A DNA stretch of 64,000 nucleotides from CAYNQK01 sp964470375 (lineage in GTDB: Bacteria > Spirochaetota > Spirochaetia > Treponematales > JBGSOB01), in the NCBI GenBank assembly GCA_964470375.1, contig CAYYCP010000004.1:1-64000 (forward strand). Direction: 5' to 3'. Position numbers and translations under genes: made by a program. The notes under the pieces are model-generated. The model saw only the letters and a list, made by a program, of their open reading frames with translations. It was not told the DNA's origin and did no database searches. Shown here piece by piece: positions 8,188 to 16,553 of this stretch; position 1 is the first letter of the stretch, and every line of letters begins with the position of its first letter.

Positions 8188-10683
8188 TCAGAAGTGGAGG
8201 CGGGTCTCGATCGACAGGATCGGAACCATGCGCGGCCTCGTCTCGGCCGCGTCCACGAAGACAATCTCGCCCTGGGAGTCGCGCTCGGGAGTGGTGCCGA
8301 AGATCAGGGCTAGATCGAGCATGGGGGCCTTGGGCACTGGCACAACAATCTCGCCCTTGAAGGCCGTGTTCTCGTCGAAAAGCAGGACCATCATGTCGCC
8401 AGAGGGCAGGTCGGAGCGCAGGGCGCTGGCGAAGCCGGTGCGGTCGTAGCTGATGGAGCCGGAGATGTCCACCAGGGGAACCAGGCCCTTGCGGACATAG
8501 AAGCCGGCGTGCAGGGAATCCTGTGAGAGCACCCCTATCTGCCTCTCGATGTCCAGGCCGTACTCAGGGGCCCAGGGCCAGTAATATCCCAGATCAAGGG
8601 CCAGCTTGTCGTTGAAGAATGAGAAACCGCCCTGACCGTAGACGCCCATCAGGTCGGGCAGGTCGGCGCCGGCCGGATCGGCTAGGAAGGCCGCGTAGTC
8701 CGCGGCTATCTGGCCGCGGTTGGCGTCGTAGGCGGAATCGAAGAAACCATGCTCGAACTTGCCCGTGGAGTAGCGCAGCTCCAACCGGTAATCGACGATG
8801 CGGGCTATCTTGCCCATGACGCCGGCCAGGGCGCCCCAGTTCCGGGGGAGGCCCGCCTGGGTGTCCCAAAGGATATCGTACTTGAAACCGGGCTGCACAG
8901 TCGATGCGCCGATGGTGTAGGCGCTGGTGACCCAGGGCACCACGACCCCGGCGTCGGCGAAGGCCTTGAGGGCGAAGAGGTCCAGGTTGAGGAGGGGCAG
9001 ATCGAAGTCCAGGCCCATGCCCATGATGACGGGATCGCCCAGGGCGTCCGCGGCCGCGTCGCTGCCTTGGTCGTTGAGCATGCCTGCGGGTTTGATGTCG
9101 GCGATGGCTGAAAGACCCAGGGCGGCCTTGCCCCCTATGCCGACCAGGAAGCGGGTGCCGAATATCTCGGGGGCGGCCAGGTCGTTGGTCAGGGCCTCGA
9201 ATCCGACCTTGGCACTGCCGTTCATGCCTATGCCCAGGTCTAGACCCACCCGGCGGCGGGCCGGGAATTCCGCGTCGTTGGCGTAGCCCTGCATGAGCAT
9301 CCCGTGGCCCAGGGTGAAGCTGTTGAGGTTGCCGACTTTCACGAACCAGGGATCGAAGTTCTGGTCGCCGTACTCAAGGTACCTGATCTTGAGCATCAGG
9401 TCCCTGGCCGCGTCGGCCAGGGCGCCCAGCCAATGGGACTCGTCCCAGCCCACGTCGAACCCGAAGGACCACTCATCGTTGCCGGCCGGGTGGTACCAAT
9501 CGGCCGGGTCGAAGAGGTTGTCATGGTAGATCACCGGGAGATAAAGGCCTGCCTTGAGTTTGCCAAGCTTTATGGTAGGCTGGACGACGGCCTTGGCCCA
9601 GGTCTGGCCCTCGATGGTGAGTGATCCGATATCGGCGTTGAGGTACTCGGACAGCCATTTTATAAGGGGGCTGGGAGTGGAGGCGGGAGCAGTGGAAGCC
9701 GCAGGTGTGGGACTGGGTGCGGGAGACGGGGTCCCTGAAGGTGCAGTGCTGTCGGCTGAAACAGCTGTCGGGCTGGGCGTGGCTGCGGGAGCTAGGCTCG
9801 GTGCGGGCGTGGGGCTGGGTGTGGCCGCGGGAGCCGCGCTCGATTCGGGCGCAGGGCTGGGCGTGGCCGAGGGAGCCGTGCTCGGCGCAGGTGTGGGGCT
9901 GGGTGTGGCCGCGGGAGCCGCGCTCGATTCGGGCGCAGGGCTGGGCGTGGCCGAGGGAGCCGTGCTCGGCGCAGGTGTGGGGCTGGACGTAGGGGCGGCC
10001 TGATGGCCGGGAACATCGGCTTCCTTGGCCCTGACGAAGCCCATGTCGGCGTAAGCCTCAGCCAGGACGGCCTCGGTGGCGGCAGCTGCCTTGAAGGCCC
10101 CTTCCAGGACGGCGTCGGCATAGAAGCCGGCGGTCACTTGAACGCGCGAGAGGCTGTCCTCCACGCCGGCCAGGAGGCGGGCGAAGTCGACGATGCCCTG
10201 GCGCACGACAAGGCGCTCGCGCCCTGAGGATGGAACATTGAAGGTGAAGTCTGTGCCGCGCACTCCGCAGACCACGGACTGGCTGCGCACGCGGAAGCTC
10301 TCGTCGCCTGTCAGGGTTGCGGCTATGACCCGCACCTTACCCAGGCTCACCTGGAGTGAGTTCACCTTCTGCGGATCGCTGGCCGCCAGGCGTTCTATCT
10401 TGAAACTTGTGCCCCTGCCGATCTTGATGACCGACTTGTTGGGCAGGAGGCGCAGCTCGGCCTGGGTCTTGGGCCCGGTGGTGACCAGGGCCCCGACGGG
10501 TATGATGTCCCCCTCGACGATACCGCCCTTCTTATATTCCCAGGTGGTGCCGTCCTGGGTCTTCACGGTGAATTCGTTCCCGTCCAGGAAGACGAATTCA
10601 GCGCCCACCTGGCTGCGCGACTGGGCGGGGACAATGGCGGCCGCCAGGGCCAGGGCGATGATCGCGGCGAATGAACGCTTCAT
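8188..10683 (-). CDS. FecR-domain protein fused to an outer-membrane-type beta-barrel
   Basis: An 831-aa protein from ATG 10683 with a strong GAGGAGG site. Signal peptide 1-20 (MKRSFAAIIALALAAAIVPA). Residues ~25-200 form a FecR-type domain, with LVTTGPKTQAELRL, INSLQVSLGKVRV-like strands and VVCGVRGTDFTFN. Residues ~225-340 are a Pro/Ala/Ser/Thr linker made of 28-residue repeats. The remaining ~490 residues alternate polar and aromatic strands and end in RLHF, the terminal aromatic typical of outer-membrane barrels. The barrel is a paralogue of the upstream gene product (shared YLKxG..LSxGxG-like strands). FecR domains usually sense a signal for an anti-sigma cascade, but no sigma factor lies nearby, so a periplasmic structural or ligand-binding role is more likely. 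Confidence 0.85.
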   Translation of the reverse strand: MKRSFAAIIALALAAAIVPAQSRSQVGAEFVFLDGNEFTVKTQDGTTWEYKKGGIVEGDIIPVGALVTTGPKTQAELRLLPNKSVIKIGRGTSFKIERLAASDPQKVNSLQVSLGKVRVIAATLTGDESFRVRSQSVVCGVRGTDFTFNVPSSGRERLVVRQGIVDFARLLAGVEDSLSRVQVTAGFYADAVLEGAFKAAAATEAVLAEAYADMGFVRAKEADVPGHQAAPTSSPTPAPSTAPSATPSPAPESSAAPAATPSPTPAPSTAPSATPSPAPESSAAPAATPSPTPAPSLAPAATPSPTAVSADSTAPSGTPSPAPSPTPAASTAPASTPSPLIKWLSEYLNADIGSLTIEGQTWAKAVVQPTIKLGKLKAGLYLPVIYHDNLFDPADWYHPAGNDEWSFGFDVGWDESHWLGALADAARDLMLKIRYLEYGDQNFDPWFVKVGNLNSFTLGHGMLMQGYANDAEFPARRRVGLDLGIGMNGSAKVGFEALTNDLAAPEIFGTRFLVGIGGKAALGLSAIADIKPAGMLNDQGSDAAADALGDPVIMGMGLDFDLPLLNLDLFALKAFADAGVVVPWVTSAYTIGASTVQPGFKYDILWDTQAGLPRNWGALAGVMGKIARIVDYRLELRYSTGKFEHGFFDSAYDANRGQIAADYAAFLADPAGADLPDLMGVYGQGGFSFFNDKLALDLGYYWPWAPEYGLDIERQIGVLSQDSLHAGFYVRKGLVPLVDISGSISYDRTGFASALRSDLPSGDMMVLLFDENTAFKGEIVVPVPKAPMLDLALIFGTTPERDSQGEIVFVDAAETRPRMVPILSIETRLHF
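9821..9988. repeat. 84-bp tandem repeat encoding a Pro/Ala-rich linker
   Basis: Two nearly perfect 84-bp copies (9821-9904 and 9905-9988), with degenerate copies extending towards about 9690. The period is 28 codons and the translated unit is PSPTPAPSTAP plus SATPSPAPESSAAPAAT. It lies inside the FecR-barrel gene and keeps the reading frame, so copy-number change would lengthen or shorten the linker without breaking the protein. Confidence 0.85.
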
Positions 10684-10693
10684 TGCAGCCTCC

Positions 10694-12115
10694 TCAGTAT
10701 TTGACCGAAGTCTGAAGGCTCGAGGTCACGTCGAAGGTGTCCGCGACCGGATCGTATGCCAAATTGTAGACTAGGGAGATGAGGGCCAAGCCGGTCTTGT
10801 AGCCCAACTCGGCCTTGATCTGGGCGTTCTCGGCAGAGATCAGGTCGGACCAGAAATTGCCGCTGTCGCCCAGGTAGTATTTCTCGTAGGATGCGTTCAG
10901 GGAGAAGCCGCCTATCAGGCCCTCGGCCGTGCCCAGGACGGCCTTCAAATGGGGATAATCCGATATGGATCCCGTGCCTGGGGCGGGCAGGGCGGCGAAG
11001 GGCCCGTCCATCTGGGCCGAGAAGAAGACCTTGCCCTCAAGGAGGCTCAAACCGCTCAGGGCGTACCAGCCCACCTGAGCATCCCCAGAGGGGGCGGTTT
11101 GGAGGGCGTCGTGCTTGACTGATCGGTATATATCGTAATTGGTGTCGAAGTAGGTGGGGATGAAGCCGTCCTCCAGGTAGCGCAGTTGGATGGAGTAGGG
11201 CAGGAAGCCCAGGATGCTGCCCGAGAGCCCGACCGCGGCGCCCATGCGATCACCCTCCTCCATGGCCATATCGGCGGAGGCGACCATGGTGAGGAGACCC
11301 TTGGGGATGATAGGGGCGCGCGCGTCGATGCCCCAGACCGTGGCCATGCCGTCGCCCTGGGGAGCGCCTCCATAGAGATAGGGATCGAAGTCGAAGACCT
11401 GCTCATAGCCCAGCTCGAAGCCTTTAAGGATGGGGATGTCCAGGAAGGCAAGGGGCCGGGCGTAGACCCGGCCTCCGACGACGTCGAAGCGGGCCAGGTT
11501 GCCGGCGGCGAATTCCAGGCCTAGGTAGGGGAAATTGAACAGGGAGCCGTCAAGGCCGGCCCCTAGGCCGAAGATGCGTTGCTCGGGCAGGAAGCGGGTG
11601 TTGGAGTAATTGCCCATGATGAAGCCATTGCCGATGCTCAGGTCGTCGATGGAGCCCAGCTTGAGGTAGATGGGGCCGCCGCGCTGGCCGTAGCGCAGGA
11701 AGAGGATCTTGGGCAGGTAGATGTCCAGGAAGCTGCGGCCGTTGCCCATGTAATCGGGCACCCAGTCGGGAAGGTAGACTTCGATGGGATTGGCCCCGAC
11801 GATGTTGATCTTGGCCCTTAAGGTAAGGTCAAGGCCCACCCCGAACTGGCCCAGGTTGAGTTCGGGCTTGAAGCCGAAGCGTTGGTAGCCCTGGGTGGCT
11901 CCGTTGGTCGAGCCGGGAATGGGGAGGGTGTCGACGCCCAAATCGATGCCGAAGCCGAAGAGCTTGGCGGCCTGGACCGCCATCTCGGGATTCTCGGCTG
12001 CCAAAGCGGCGGCGTCGGCAACCAGGGCCGGATCCACGCCGGCGCCTTCATCGGCCCAGATACTGGATGCGAGGGCCACGAGAACCATCGTGAGGGCTAA
12101 CAGCCTTTTCGCCAT
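10694..12115 (-). CDS. Outer-membrane-type beta-barrel protein
   Basis: A 473-aa protein. ATG 12115 is preferred over 12145 because AGGAGG lies about 8 nt upstream and a signal peptide follows (MAKRLLALTMVLVALASSIWA). The mature chain alternates hydrophobic and polar strands with many aromatics and ends SVKY, as outer-membrane barrels do. Segments such as YLKLGSIDDLSIGNGFIMGN match VKVGNLNSFTLGHGMLMQG in the next gene, so the two are tandem paralogues; this one lacks the FecR domain. First gene of the operon leading through the FecR-barrel to mutL (10-nt gap). Porin or surface protein; the substrate is unknown. Confidence 0.8.
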   Translation of the reverse strand: MAKRLLALTMVLVALASSIWADEGAGVDPALVADAAALAAENPEMAVQAAKLFGFGIDLGVDTLPIPGSTNGATQGYQRFGFKPELNLGQFGVGLDLTLRAKINIVGANPIEVYLPDWVPDYMGNGRSFLDIYLPKILFLRYGQRGGPIYLKLGSIDDLSIGNGFIMGNYSNTRFLPEQRIFGLGAGLDGSLFNFPYLGLEFAAGNLARFDVVGGRVYARPLAFLDIPILKGFELGYEQVFDFDPYLYGGAPQGDGMATVWGIDARAPIIPKGLLTMVASADMAMEEGDRMGAAVGLSGSILGFLPYSIQLRYLEDGFIPTYFDTNYDIYRSVKHDALQTAPSGDAQVGWYALSGLSLLEGKVFFSAQMDGPFAALPAPGTGSISDYPHLKAVLGTAEGLIGGFSLNASYEKYYLGDSGNFWSDLISAENAQIKAELGYKTGLALISLVYNLAYDPVADTFDVTSSLQTSVKY

Positions 12116-12255
12116 CCTATGCCTCCTGGATGAGGTCGTGTTCAATCCGTGAACTCGTACCTAGTCAGAAGTATACACCCTTTTGGGCGGAAAACAGCCC
12201 AGCTAAAATCTAATGCATAGAAGGACCATGAGAAAAGGCTTGCCTCCAGCATCGC

Positions 12256-12285
12256 TTGCGCCGTCAATTTCCGCCATGCTAGCCT
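12256..12285 (+). promoter_or_regulatory. Possible promoter of pyrF
   Basis: TTGCGC (12256-12261), an 18-nt spacer and TAGCCT (12280-12285). A start near 12292 leaves a ~14-nt leader containing GGGAGGGAGG. Confidence 0.45.
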
Positions 12286-12305
12286 CTCAGCCTAGGGAGG
12301 GAGGA

Positions 12306-13088
12306 ATGGGTTTTTTCGACAGGCTCGAGGCCGTCTGCCGCGAGAGGGGCAGTCTTCTCTGCGTGGGCTTGGATCCGGAGATCCCCGAGTGCGACGACCC
12401 GCGTGGGGCCATTCTGGAAAAGAATGATGCCCTGATTCGGGCCTGCGCCGAATTCGCCGCGGCCTTCAAGCCAAATGTGGCTTTCTATGAGGCATGGGGC
12501 AGCCAAGGCTACGCCGCCCTGGAGGAGACCATGAACCTGGTTCCGGAGGGCATCCCGGTCATCCTGGACGCTAAGCGCTGCGATATAGGCAATACCGCCC
12601 AGGCCTACGCCTCGGCGATCTTCGGGCGCCTGGGCGCAGACGCCGTCACGCTCAGCCCCTATATGGGCCGGGACGCGGCCGAGCCCTTTATGGCCTATCA
12701 CGGGAGGGGCATCTTCATGCTTGCCCGCACCAGCAACCCCGGTGCAAGGGCCATACAGGACATGACCTTGGCCGGGAGTGGAGAACCCGTTTATTTAGGG
12801 ACGGCCCGGGAATGTCTGGGCTGGGGCGAAGACATCGGTTTGGTGGTGGCCGGGAACGACTACGATGCCCTGGCGAGGGTGAGGGCCGCCGCCCCCCGAG
12901 CCTGGTTCCTGGCTCCCGGATTGGGAGCTCAAGGAGGACAGGCTGATAAGGCCATGGCCGCGGGTCGGCGGGCTGACGGCCTGGGGGTCCTGGCCGTGGT
13001 GGCCAGGGCCGTGGCCGGGGCCGCTAATCCCGGCGCGGCCGCCAGGGCCTTCCGCGACCAGATCAACGCGGTATCCGGGCTTCATTGA
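12306..13088 (+). CDS. pyrF: Orotidine 5'-phosphate decarboxylase
   Basis: A 260-aa OMP decarboxylase of the type-2 family, converting OMP to UMP in pyrimidine synthesis. Start ATG 12306 is fixed by GGGAGGGAGG just upstream. The catalytic Asp-Lys-Asp signature is ILDAKRCDIGNTAQAYA, preceded by LCVGLDPEIPEC, the phosphate and substrate strand at the N-terminus, and followed by FLAPGLGAQGG, the phosphate-binding loop near the C-terminus. Cytoplasmic. Single gene between the divergent barrel operon and the cyclic-nucleotide-binding gene. Confidence 0.93.
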   Translation: MGFFDRLEAVCRERGSLLCVGLDPEIPECDDPRGAILEKNDALIRACAEFAAAFKPNVAFYEAWGSQGYAALEETMNLVPEGIPVILDAKRCDIGNTAQAYASAIFGRLGADAVTLSPYMGRDAAEPFMAYHGRGIFMLARTSNPGARAIQDMTLAGSGEPVYLGTARECLGWGEDIGLVVAGNDYDALARVRAAAPRAWFLAPGLGAQGGQADKAMAAGRRADGLGVLAVVARAVAGAANPGAAARAFRDQINAVSGLH

Positions 13089-13101
13089 ACTCGAGCGAGC
13101 T

Positions 13102-13130
13102 TTGACAAGGCCACGCCCCGGCTCTATCCT
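13102..13130 (+). promoter_or_regulatory. Promoter abutting the CRP-like gene
   Basis: TTGACA (13102-13107), 17-nt spacer, TATCCT (13125-13130). The ATG begins 10 nt after the -10 box, so the transcript would start almost at the start codon. The GAGG at 13132-13135 would then fall upstream of the RNA. Confidence 0.6.
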
Positions 13131-13139
13131 TGAGGTACT

Positions 13140-13676
13140 ATGAAATCGATGCCGATGGACAAGGGGCGCCTATCCGCTCTGCGCGGCGTGATCACCTTCC
13201 GCTTCCTGGATCCAGAAGAGGCCGAGGAGCTAGGGAGCCAGGCCGAGCTGATCTCTTGCGAGAAGGGCGACACTCTTGTCACGGAGGGAGAGGTTTCGCC
13301 CTACTTCTTCGGAATCTTGGAGGGCTCCTTCTCGGTGTCGGTCAAGGAGACCGAGGGCAAGCCCGTGTACATCTCCACCCTGGGGCCGGGGGACGTCTTC
13401 GGCGAATCGGGCATCTTCATGAAGGTACGGCGCACCGCCACAGTGACGGCCCTGGAGAGGGCCCTGGTTCTGCGGCTGCACCGGGGGCAGATCATCCGCT
13501 TCATCCGCCAGCATCCCGAGGCAGGGAACAAGATCATGCTTGTCATCATCTTCGGGCTGCTGCGCAAGCTGGATTCGGTCAACCAGGAGCTGGCCTTCGA
13601 GCGAAAGTCGGACCTGGGCCAGGCCGACATAGACGCCATGATGGAGGGCATGCTGTCCGAGGGCGGGATCGCCTAG
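13140..13676 (+). CDS. Cyclic-nucleotide-binding domain protein (CRP-like, no HTH)
   Basis: A 178-aa protein. Residues ~25-140 form a cNMP-binding beta-roll: EKGDTLVTEGEVSPYFFGIL, then the phosphate-binding cassette GDVFGESGIF with MKVRRTATVTA. The remaining ~35 residues are helical and lack the helix-turn-helix of CRP/FNR regulators, so it is a stand-alone sensor rather than a DNA-binding regulator. ATG 13140 may be translated from a near-leaderless mRNA; ATG 13149 is an alternative. Its stop overlaps the convergent methyltransferase stop in the palindrome CTAG. The partner it controls is unknown; other cNMP-binding domains in this window are fused to GGDEF domains. Confidence 0.85.
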   Translation: MKSMPMDKGRLSALRGVITFRFLDPEEAEELGSQAELISCEKGDTLVTEGEVSPYFFGILEGSFSVSVKETEGKPVYISTLGPGDVFGESGIFMKVRRTATVTALERALVLRLHRGQIIRFIRQHPEAGNKIMLVIIFGLLRKLDSVNQELAFERKSDLGQADIDAMMEGMLSEGGIA

Positions 13677-14647
13677 GCACGGCTGATCTCCCAGGCCTTA
13701 TGGATGCGCTTGTCCCGGAAATCCTCGGGAATGCTGGCCAGGCTGATGTCCTTGGCCGATGCTCCGGTCAAGGCATCGATATCCAGCTTGAAACGCCGCG
13801 CATTCGTCGAGAAGAAGAGGAGGCCGTCGGGGGCTAGGAGGGCCAGGGCGGCGCGGATGATGCGGGGGTGGTCGCGCTGGATGTCCATTTCACAGCGCAT
13901 GCGCTTCGAGTTGGAGAAGGTGGGCGGATCCAGGACGATGATGTCGTAGGCCGGCCCCTTTGCAGCGGCTTCTTCCATCCACTCCAGGGCATCTGCCTGG
14001 ATGAAGGCGTGGGGCCGCGGATCCAAGCCGTTGGCTATGAAGTTGCGTATGCCCCAATCAAGGTAGGTGCGGGAAAGGTCGACCGAGCAGACCCGGGCGG
14101 CTCCACCCGCAGCGGCGTAGACCGAGAAGGCCGCCGTGTAGCAGAAGAGGTTGAGGATCCGCTTGCCCGCAGACAAGTTCCTGACCATGGCCCTCAAGGG
14201 CCGGTGATCCAGAAAGAGGCCGGTGTCCAGGCGCTGGTCCAGATTGACTAGGAAGTTGAGACCCTGTTCGCGCACAAGGAATTCGCGACCTGAATCCGAC
14301 AATACCCCGTATTGATCCTTACCTCGCTGGCGGGAACGCAGCCTCACACGGATATTCTCCTCTCTCAGGCACAGGCGTTCGGCGGCCGTGGCCCGCATCA
14401 GGCCCAGCCAGGCTTCCTCCTCCGCCGGATCCTTAGGGTAGGGGCGCTCGTAGAGGGCCATGAGGAGGCTGTTCCCGTAACGGTCAACCGCCAGGGGCAC
14501 TTCCGGGATGTCGACGTCGTAGAGGCGGTAGCAATCCGTGTCCAGGCGCCTGGCCCATCCGGCCAGCTGACGGGAGCGCTTGGCCAGGCGGTCGCCGAAG
14601 AAGCCGGCTTGCCTGAGGTCCTTTTCGCCAGGGAAGACGGGCGGCAT
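13673..14647 (-). CDS. RlmK-like 23S rRNA methyltransferase
   Basis: A 324-aa class I SAM-dependent methyltransferase resembling the C-terminal (RlmK) half of E. coli RlmKL, which makes m7G2069 in 23S rRNA. Landmarks: RLYDVDIPEVPLAVDRYGN; SAM-binding LNLFCYTAAFSVYAA; VDLSRTYLDWGIRNF; catalytic-loop VLDPPTFSNSKRM; and QRDHPRIIRAALALL. The RlmL half (THUMP plus m2G2445 methylase) is absent. Start ATG 14647 shares an A with the rex stop (TGATG), so the gene is translationally coupled to rex; a start 10 codons upstream is possible. Target specificity is inferred from family similarity. Confidence 0.85.
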   Translation of the reverse strand: MPPVFPGEKDLRQAGFFGDRLAKRSRQLAGWARRLDTDCYRLYDVDIPEVPLAVDRYGNSLLMALYERPYPKDPAEEEAWLGLMRATAAERLCLREENIRVRLRSRQRGKDQYGVLSDSGREFLVREQGLNFLVNLDQRLDTGLFLDHRPLRAMVRNLSAGKRILNLFCYTAAFSVYAAAGGAARVCSVDLSRTYLDWGIRNFIANGLDPRPHAFIQADALEWMEEAAAKGPAYDIIVLDPPTFSNSKRMRCEMDIQRDHPRIIRAALALLAPDGLLFFSTNARRFKLDIDALTGASAKDISLASIPEDFRDKRIHKAWEISRA

Positions 14648-15282
14648 CAGATCGGCTTGCGGCGGGATTTCACGCACAGGAGGGCGTAGCCGGAAGAGAG
14701 GTCTTCGCGCTGCACGGCCACGGAGTCAGGAACCCTGAGTTTGGTGTTGGTGAAATTCCAAATGGCCTCTATCCCGGCGCCCACCAGAACGTCGGCGGTG
14801 GCCTGGGCTTCCGAGGATGGCACGGTCAGGATGGCCAGCTTCACGCCCAGCTCCCGGATGCGATCGGCCATCTCTGATGCATCGTAGATAGGTACGGAAT
14901 GGATGCGTTTCCCGACCTTGGCCGGGTTAGTGTCGAAGGCCGCCGCCACTATCAAGCCGTGAAGGCGGAATTCACGGTAGCCGATGAGGGCGGAACCCAG
15001 GTTCCCGGCCCCTACGAGGACGGCGTTGCGATCGGCGTCCCATCCAAGGAAGGATTCGATGGAATGGATGAGATCCTTTATAGGGTAGCCCTTCTTCGGC
15101 TTGCCGGCGATTCCGGTGATGGCCAGGTCCTTGCGGACCTGGATGGGCTCAACATTGAGTTCCTGAGCGATGACGGTACCAGAGATGTATTCCAAGCCGT
15201 CCTTGAGGGCCTGCCGAATGATGGTCAGGTAGCCCGGGAGCCTGCGGATAGAGGGGGCAGAGGGCAGCTTTTGGTCGGCCAT
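14647..15282 (-). CDS. rex: Redox-sensing transcriptional repressor Rex
   Basis: A 211-aa Rex repressor that senses the NADH/NAD+ ratio. N-terminal winged helix (SIRRLPGYLTIIRQAL; the wing region has GTVIAQELNVEPIQVRKDL and ITGIAGKPKKGYPI). C-terminal Rossmann fold with VLVGAGNLGSALIGY, AAFDTNPAKVGKRI and a final domain-swapped helix region with IWNFTNTKLRVP. The promoter places the -10 box 9 nt before the ATG and there is no Shine-Dalgarno, so the mRNA is predicted leaderless. The gene is coupled to the RlmK-like methyltransferase. Targets may include the redox operon at 38 kb, but I found no clear Rex operator there. Confidence 0.95.
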   Translation of the reverse strand: MADQKLPSAPSIRRLPGYLTIIRQALKDGLEYISGTVIAQELNVEPIQVRKDLAITGIAGKPKKGYPIKDLIHSIESFLGWDADRNAVLVGAGNLGSALIGYREFRLHGLIVAAAFDTNPAKVGKRIHSVPIYDASEMADRIRELGVKLAILTVPSSEAQATADVLVGAGIEAIWNFTNTKLRVPDSVAVQREDLSSGYALLCVKSRRKPI

Positions 15283-15291
15283 GGAAGATAT

Positions 15292-15320
15292 AGATTAGCT
15301 TTTATCGATATATAAGTCAA
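15292..15320 (-). promoter_or_regulatory. Promoter of rex, predicted leaderless
   Basis: On the minus strand TTGACT (15320-15315), 17-nt spacer, TAATCT (15297-15292), then only 9 nt to the rex ATG. No ribosome-binding sequence lies in those 9 nt. Confidence 0.75.
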
Positions 15321-15416
15321 GAAATACCTTTTCCCGTGTATGCAGCATCGAAACGAGCACTAAGTGGTTGCGGGCCCTTTCGCTCTGGGATCGGTATCGG
15401 ATTAAATGAATAATGG

Positions 15417-15434
15417 ATATAGACTTGTCTATAT
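15417..15434. promoter_or_regulatory. Perfect 18-bp palindrome, possible operator
   Basis: ATATAGAC-TT-GTCTATAT between the divergent rex and rnz genes. It lies in an AT-rich patch about 85 nt upstream of the rnz -35 box. It does not match the usual Rex operator, so the binding factor is unknown. Confidence 0.45.
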
Positions 15435-15517
15435 ATGATAGGCCTGCTGATGGAAAACGGAGGACACTACATACTTGTAACCCCTGAAAGCCCTTTCATG
15501 CTTCACGGGCGCGAGTG

Positions 15518-15546
15518 TTGCGTAAATGGACGCTTTTCTATACATT
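15518..15546 (+). promoter_or_regulatory. Promoter of rnz, predicted leaderless
   Basis: TTGCGT (15518-15523), 17-nt spacer, TACATT (15541-15546), then 8 nt to ATG 15555. No Shine-Dalgarno precedes that ATG. Confidence 0.6.
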
Positions 15547-15554
15547 GTCGACGC

Positions 15555-16484
15555 ATGAATTTGGAAGCCTTCATCCTCGGTTCCGGCGGCATGATGCCCC
15601 TTCCGAACAGGCATTTGACCTCGGTCCTCCTAAGGCGGGAGGGCGAGCTCTTCCTCTTCGACTGCGGGGAGGGCACCCAGGTCTCGCTGCGCCGCCTCAA
15701 CCTGCGCTGGAAGAAGATTTCAGCCATCTTCATCTCCCATACCCATGCCGATCACGTCACCGGGCTGCCGGGCCTCCTGATGCTCTCCTCACAGGTGGAC
15801 CGCGATGATCCCCTCTATATAATAGGCCCTCCGCGCATCGCAGAATACGTGGAGAGCAGTCGGCGTGTCCTGGACATGTACATCAACTACGAGATCCTGG
15901 TGAAGGAGGTGCAGGAGCCGGGGATCGTCTATGCGGGCGAGGGCTACGCGGTGAGGGCCTTCCTCCTCAGGCACACCAAGACCTGCTATGGCTACGCCCT
16001 GGAGGAGGATGCCCGTCCGGGGGCCTTCTTCCCCGAAAAGGCAGTCCAGGCCGGGGTGCCCCGGGGCCCCCTCTGGTCCGAGCTTCAAGACGGCCGAGAC
16101 GTCGTCCTGGAGGATGGAACCCGGGTCAGCCCCTCCCAAATTCTGGGGCCGCCACGATCCGGGCGGAAATTCTCCTATGTGACCGATTCCCTGTATTTTC
16201 CGGAGATATCCCGGGAAGTAGCCGGCTCCGACCTCCTCGTCTGTGAGGGCATGTTCGAGCGCGAGCTCATCGAGTCGGCCTTGGAGAAGAAGCACATGAC
16301 CGCCGAGCAGGCGGCTGCAATAGCCCGGGACGCCGGCGGGGTGCGTCGGCTGGCGCTGATCCATTACAGCCCGCGCTATTCAGACCACGACTTGAAGCGC
16401 CTCCTCAAGGAGGCCCAGGAGGTCTTCCCTGAGACTGTCCTGACGCGCGACCGCGCGGTCTATCCGATCGAATACGTGGATTGA
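15555..16484 (+). CDS. rnz: Ribonuclease Z
   Basis: A 309-aa metallo-beta-lactamase-fold tRNA 3'-processing endonuclease. ATG 15555 (MNLEAFILGSGG) is where family similarity begins; upstream in-frame codons back to 15435 are not conserved in character. Motifs: LFDCGEGTQ, the zinc site SHTHADHVTGLPGL, FLLRHTKTCYGYAL (exosite and distal His), FSYVTDSLYF, LLVCEGMF, HMTAEQAA (the HxT/S histidine) and LIHYSPRY near the C-terminus. It removes 3' trailers from tRNA precursors in the cytoplasm. Single gene; the predicted transcript is leaderless. Confidence 0.92.
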   Translation: MNLEAFILGSGGMMPLPNRHLTSVLLRREGELFLFDCGEGTQVSLRRLNLRWKKISAIFISHTHADHVTGLPGLLMLSSQVDRDDPLYIIGPPRIAEYVESSRRVLDMYINYEILVKEVQEPGIVYAGEGYAVRAFLLRHTKTCYGYALEEDARPGAFFPEKAVQAGVPRGPLWSELQDGRDVVLEDGTRVSPSQILGPPRSGRKFSYVTDSLYFPEISREVAGSDLLVCEGMFERELIESALEKKHMTAEQAAAIARDAGGVRRLALIHYSPRYSDHDLKRLLKEAQEVFPETVLTRDRAVYPIEYVD

Positions 16485-16553
16485 GCCCGCCCGGGTAACC
16501 TGAAGGCGGCTCGGGTGTTTGGTGCAGATTATTATCGAATGAAGGGGGCTGGG

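Noticed and set aside
9690..9988. The 84-bp tandem repeat as a CRISPR-like array
   Set aside because: There are no unique spacers, the units are contiguous and they keep a reading frame inside one gene.
8188..10683. A classical FecI/FecR/FecA signalling system
   Set aside because: No sigma factor, TonB-dependent receptor or iron gene lies nearby; only the FecR fold is present.
15283..15434. A Rex operator upstream of rex
   Set aside because: The AT-rich stretches and the palindrome do not fit the TTGTGA-N6-TCACAA-type sequence; autoregulation is not supported by what can be read.
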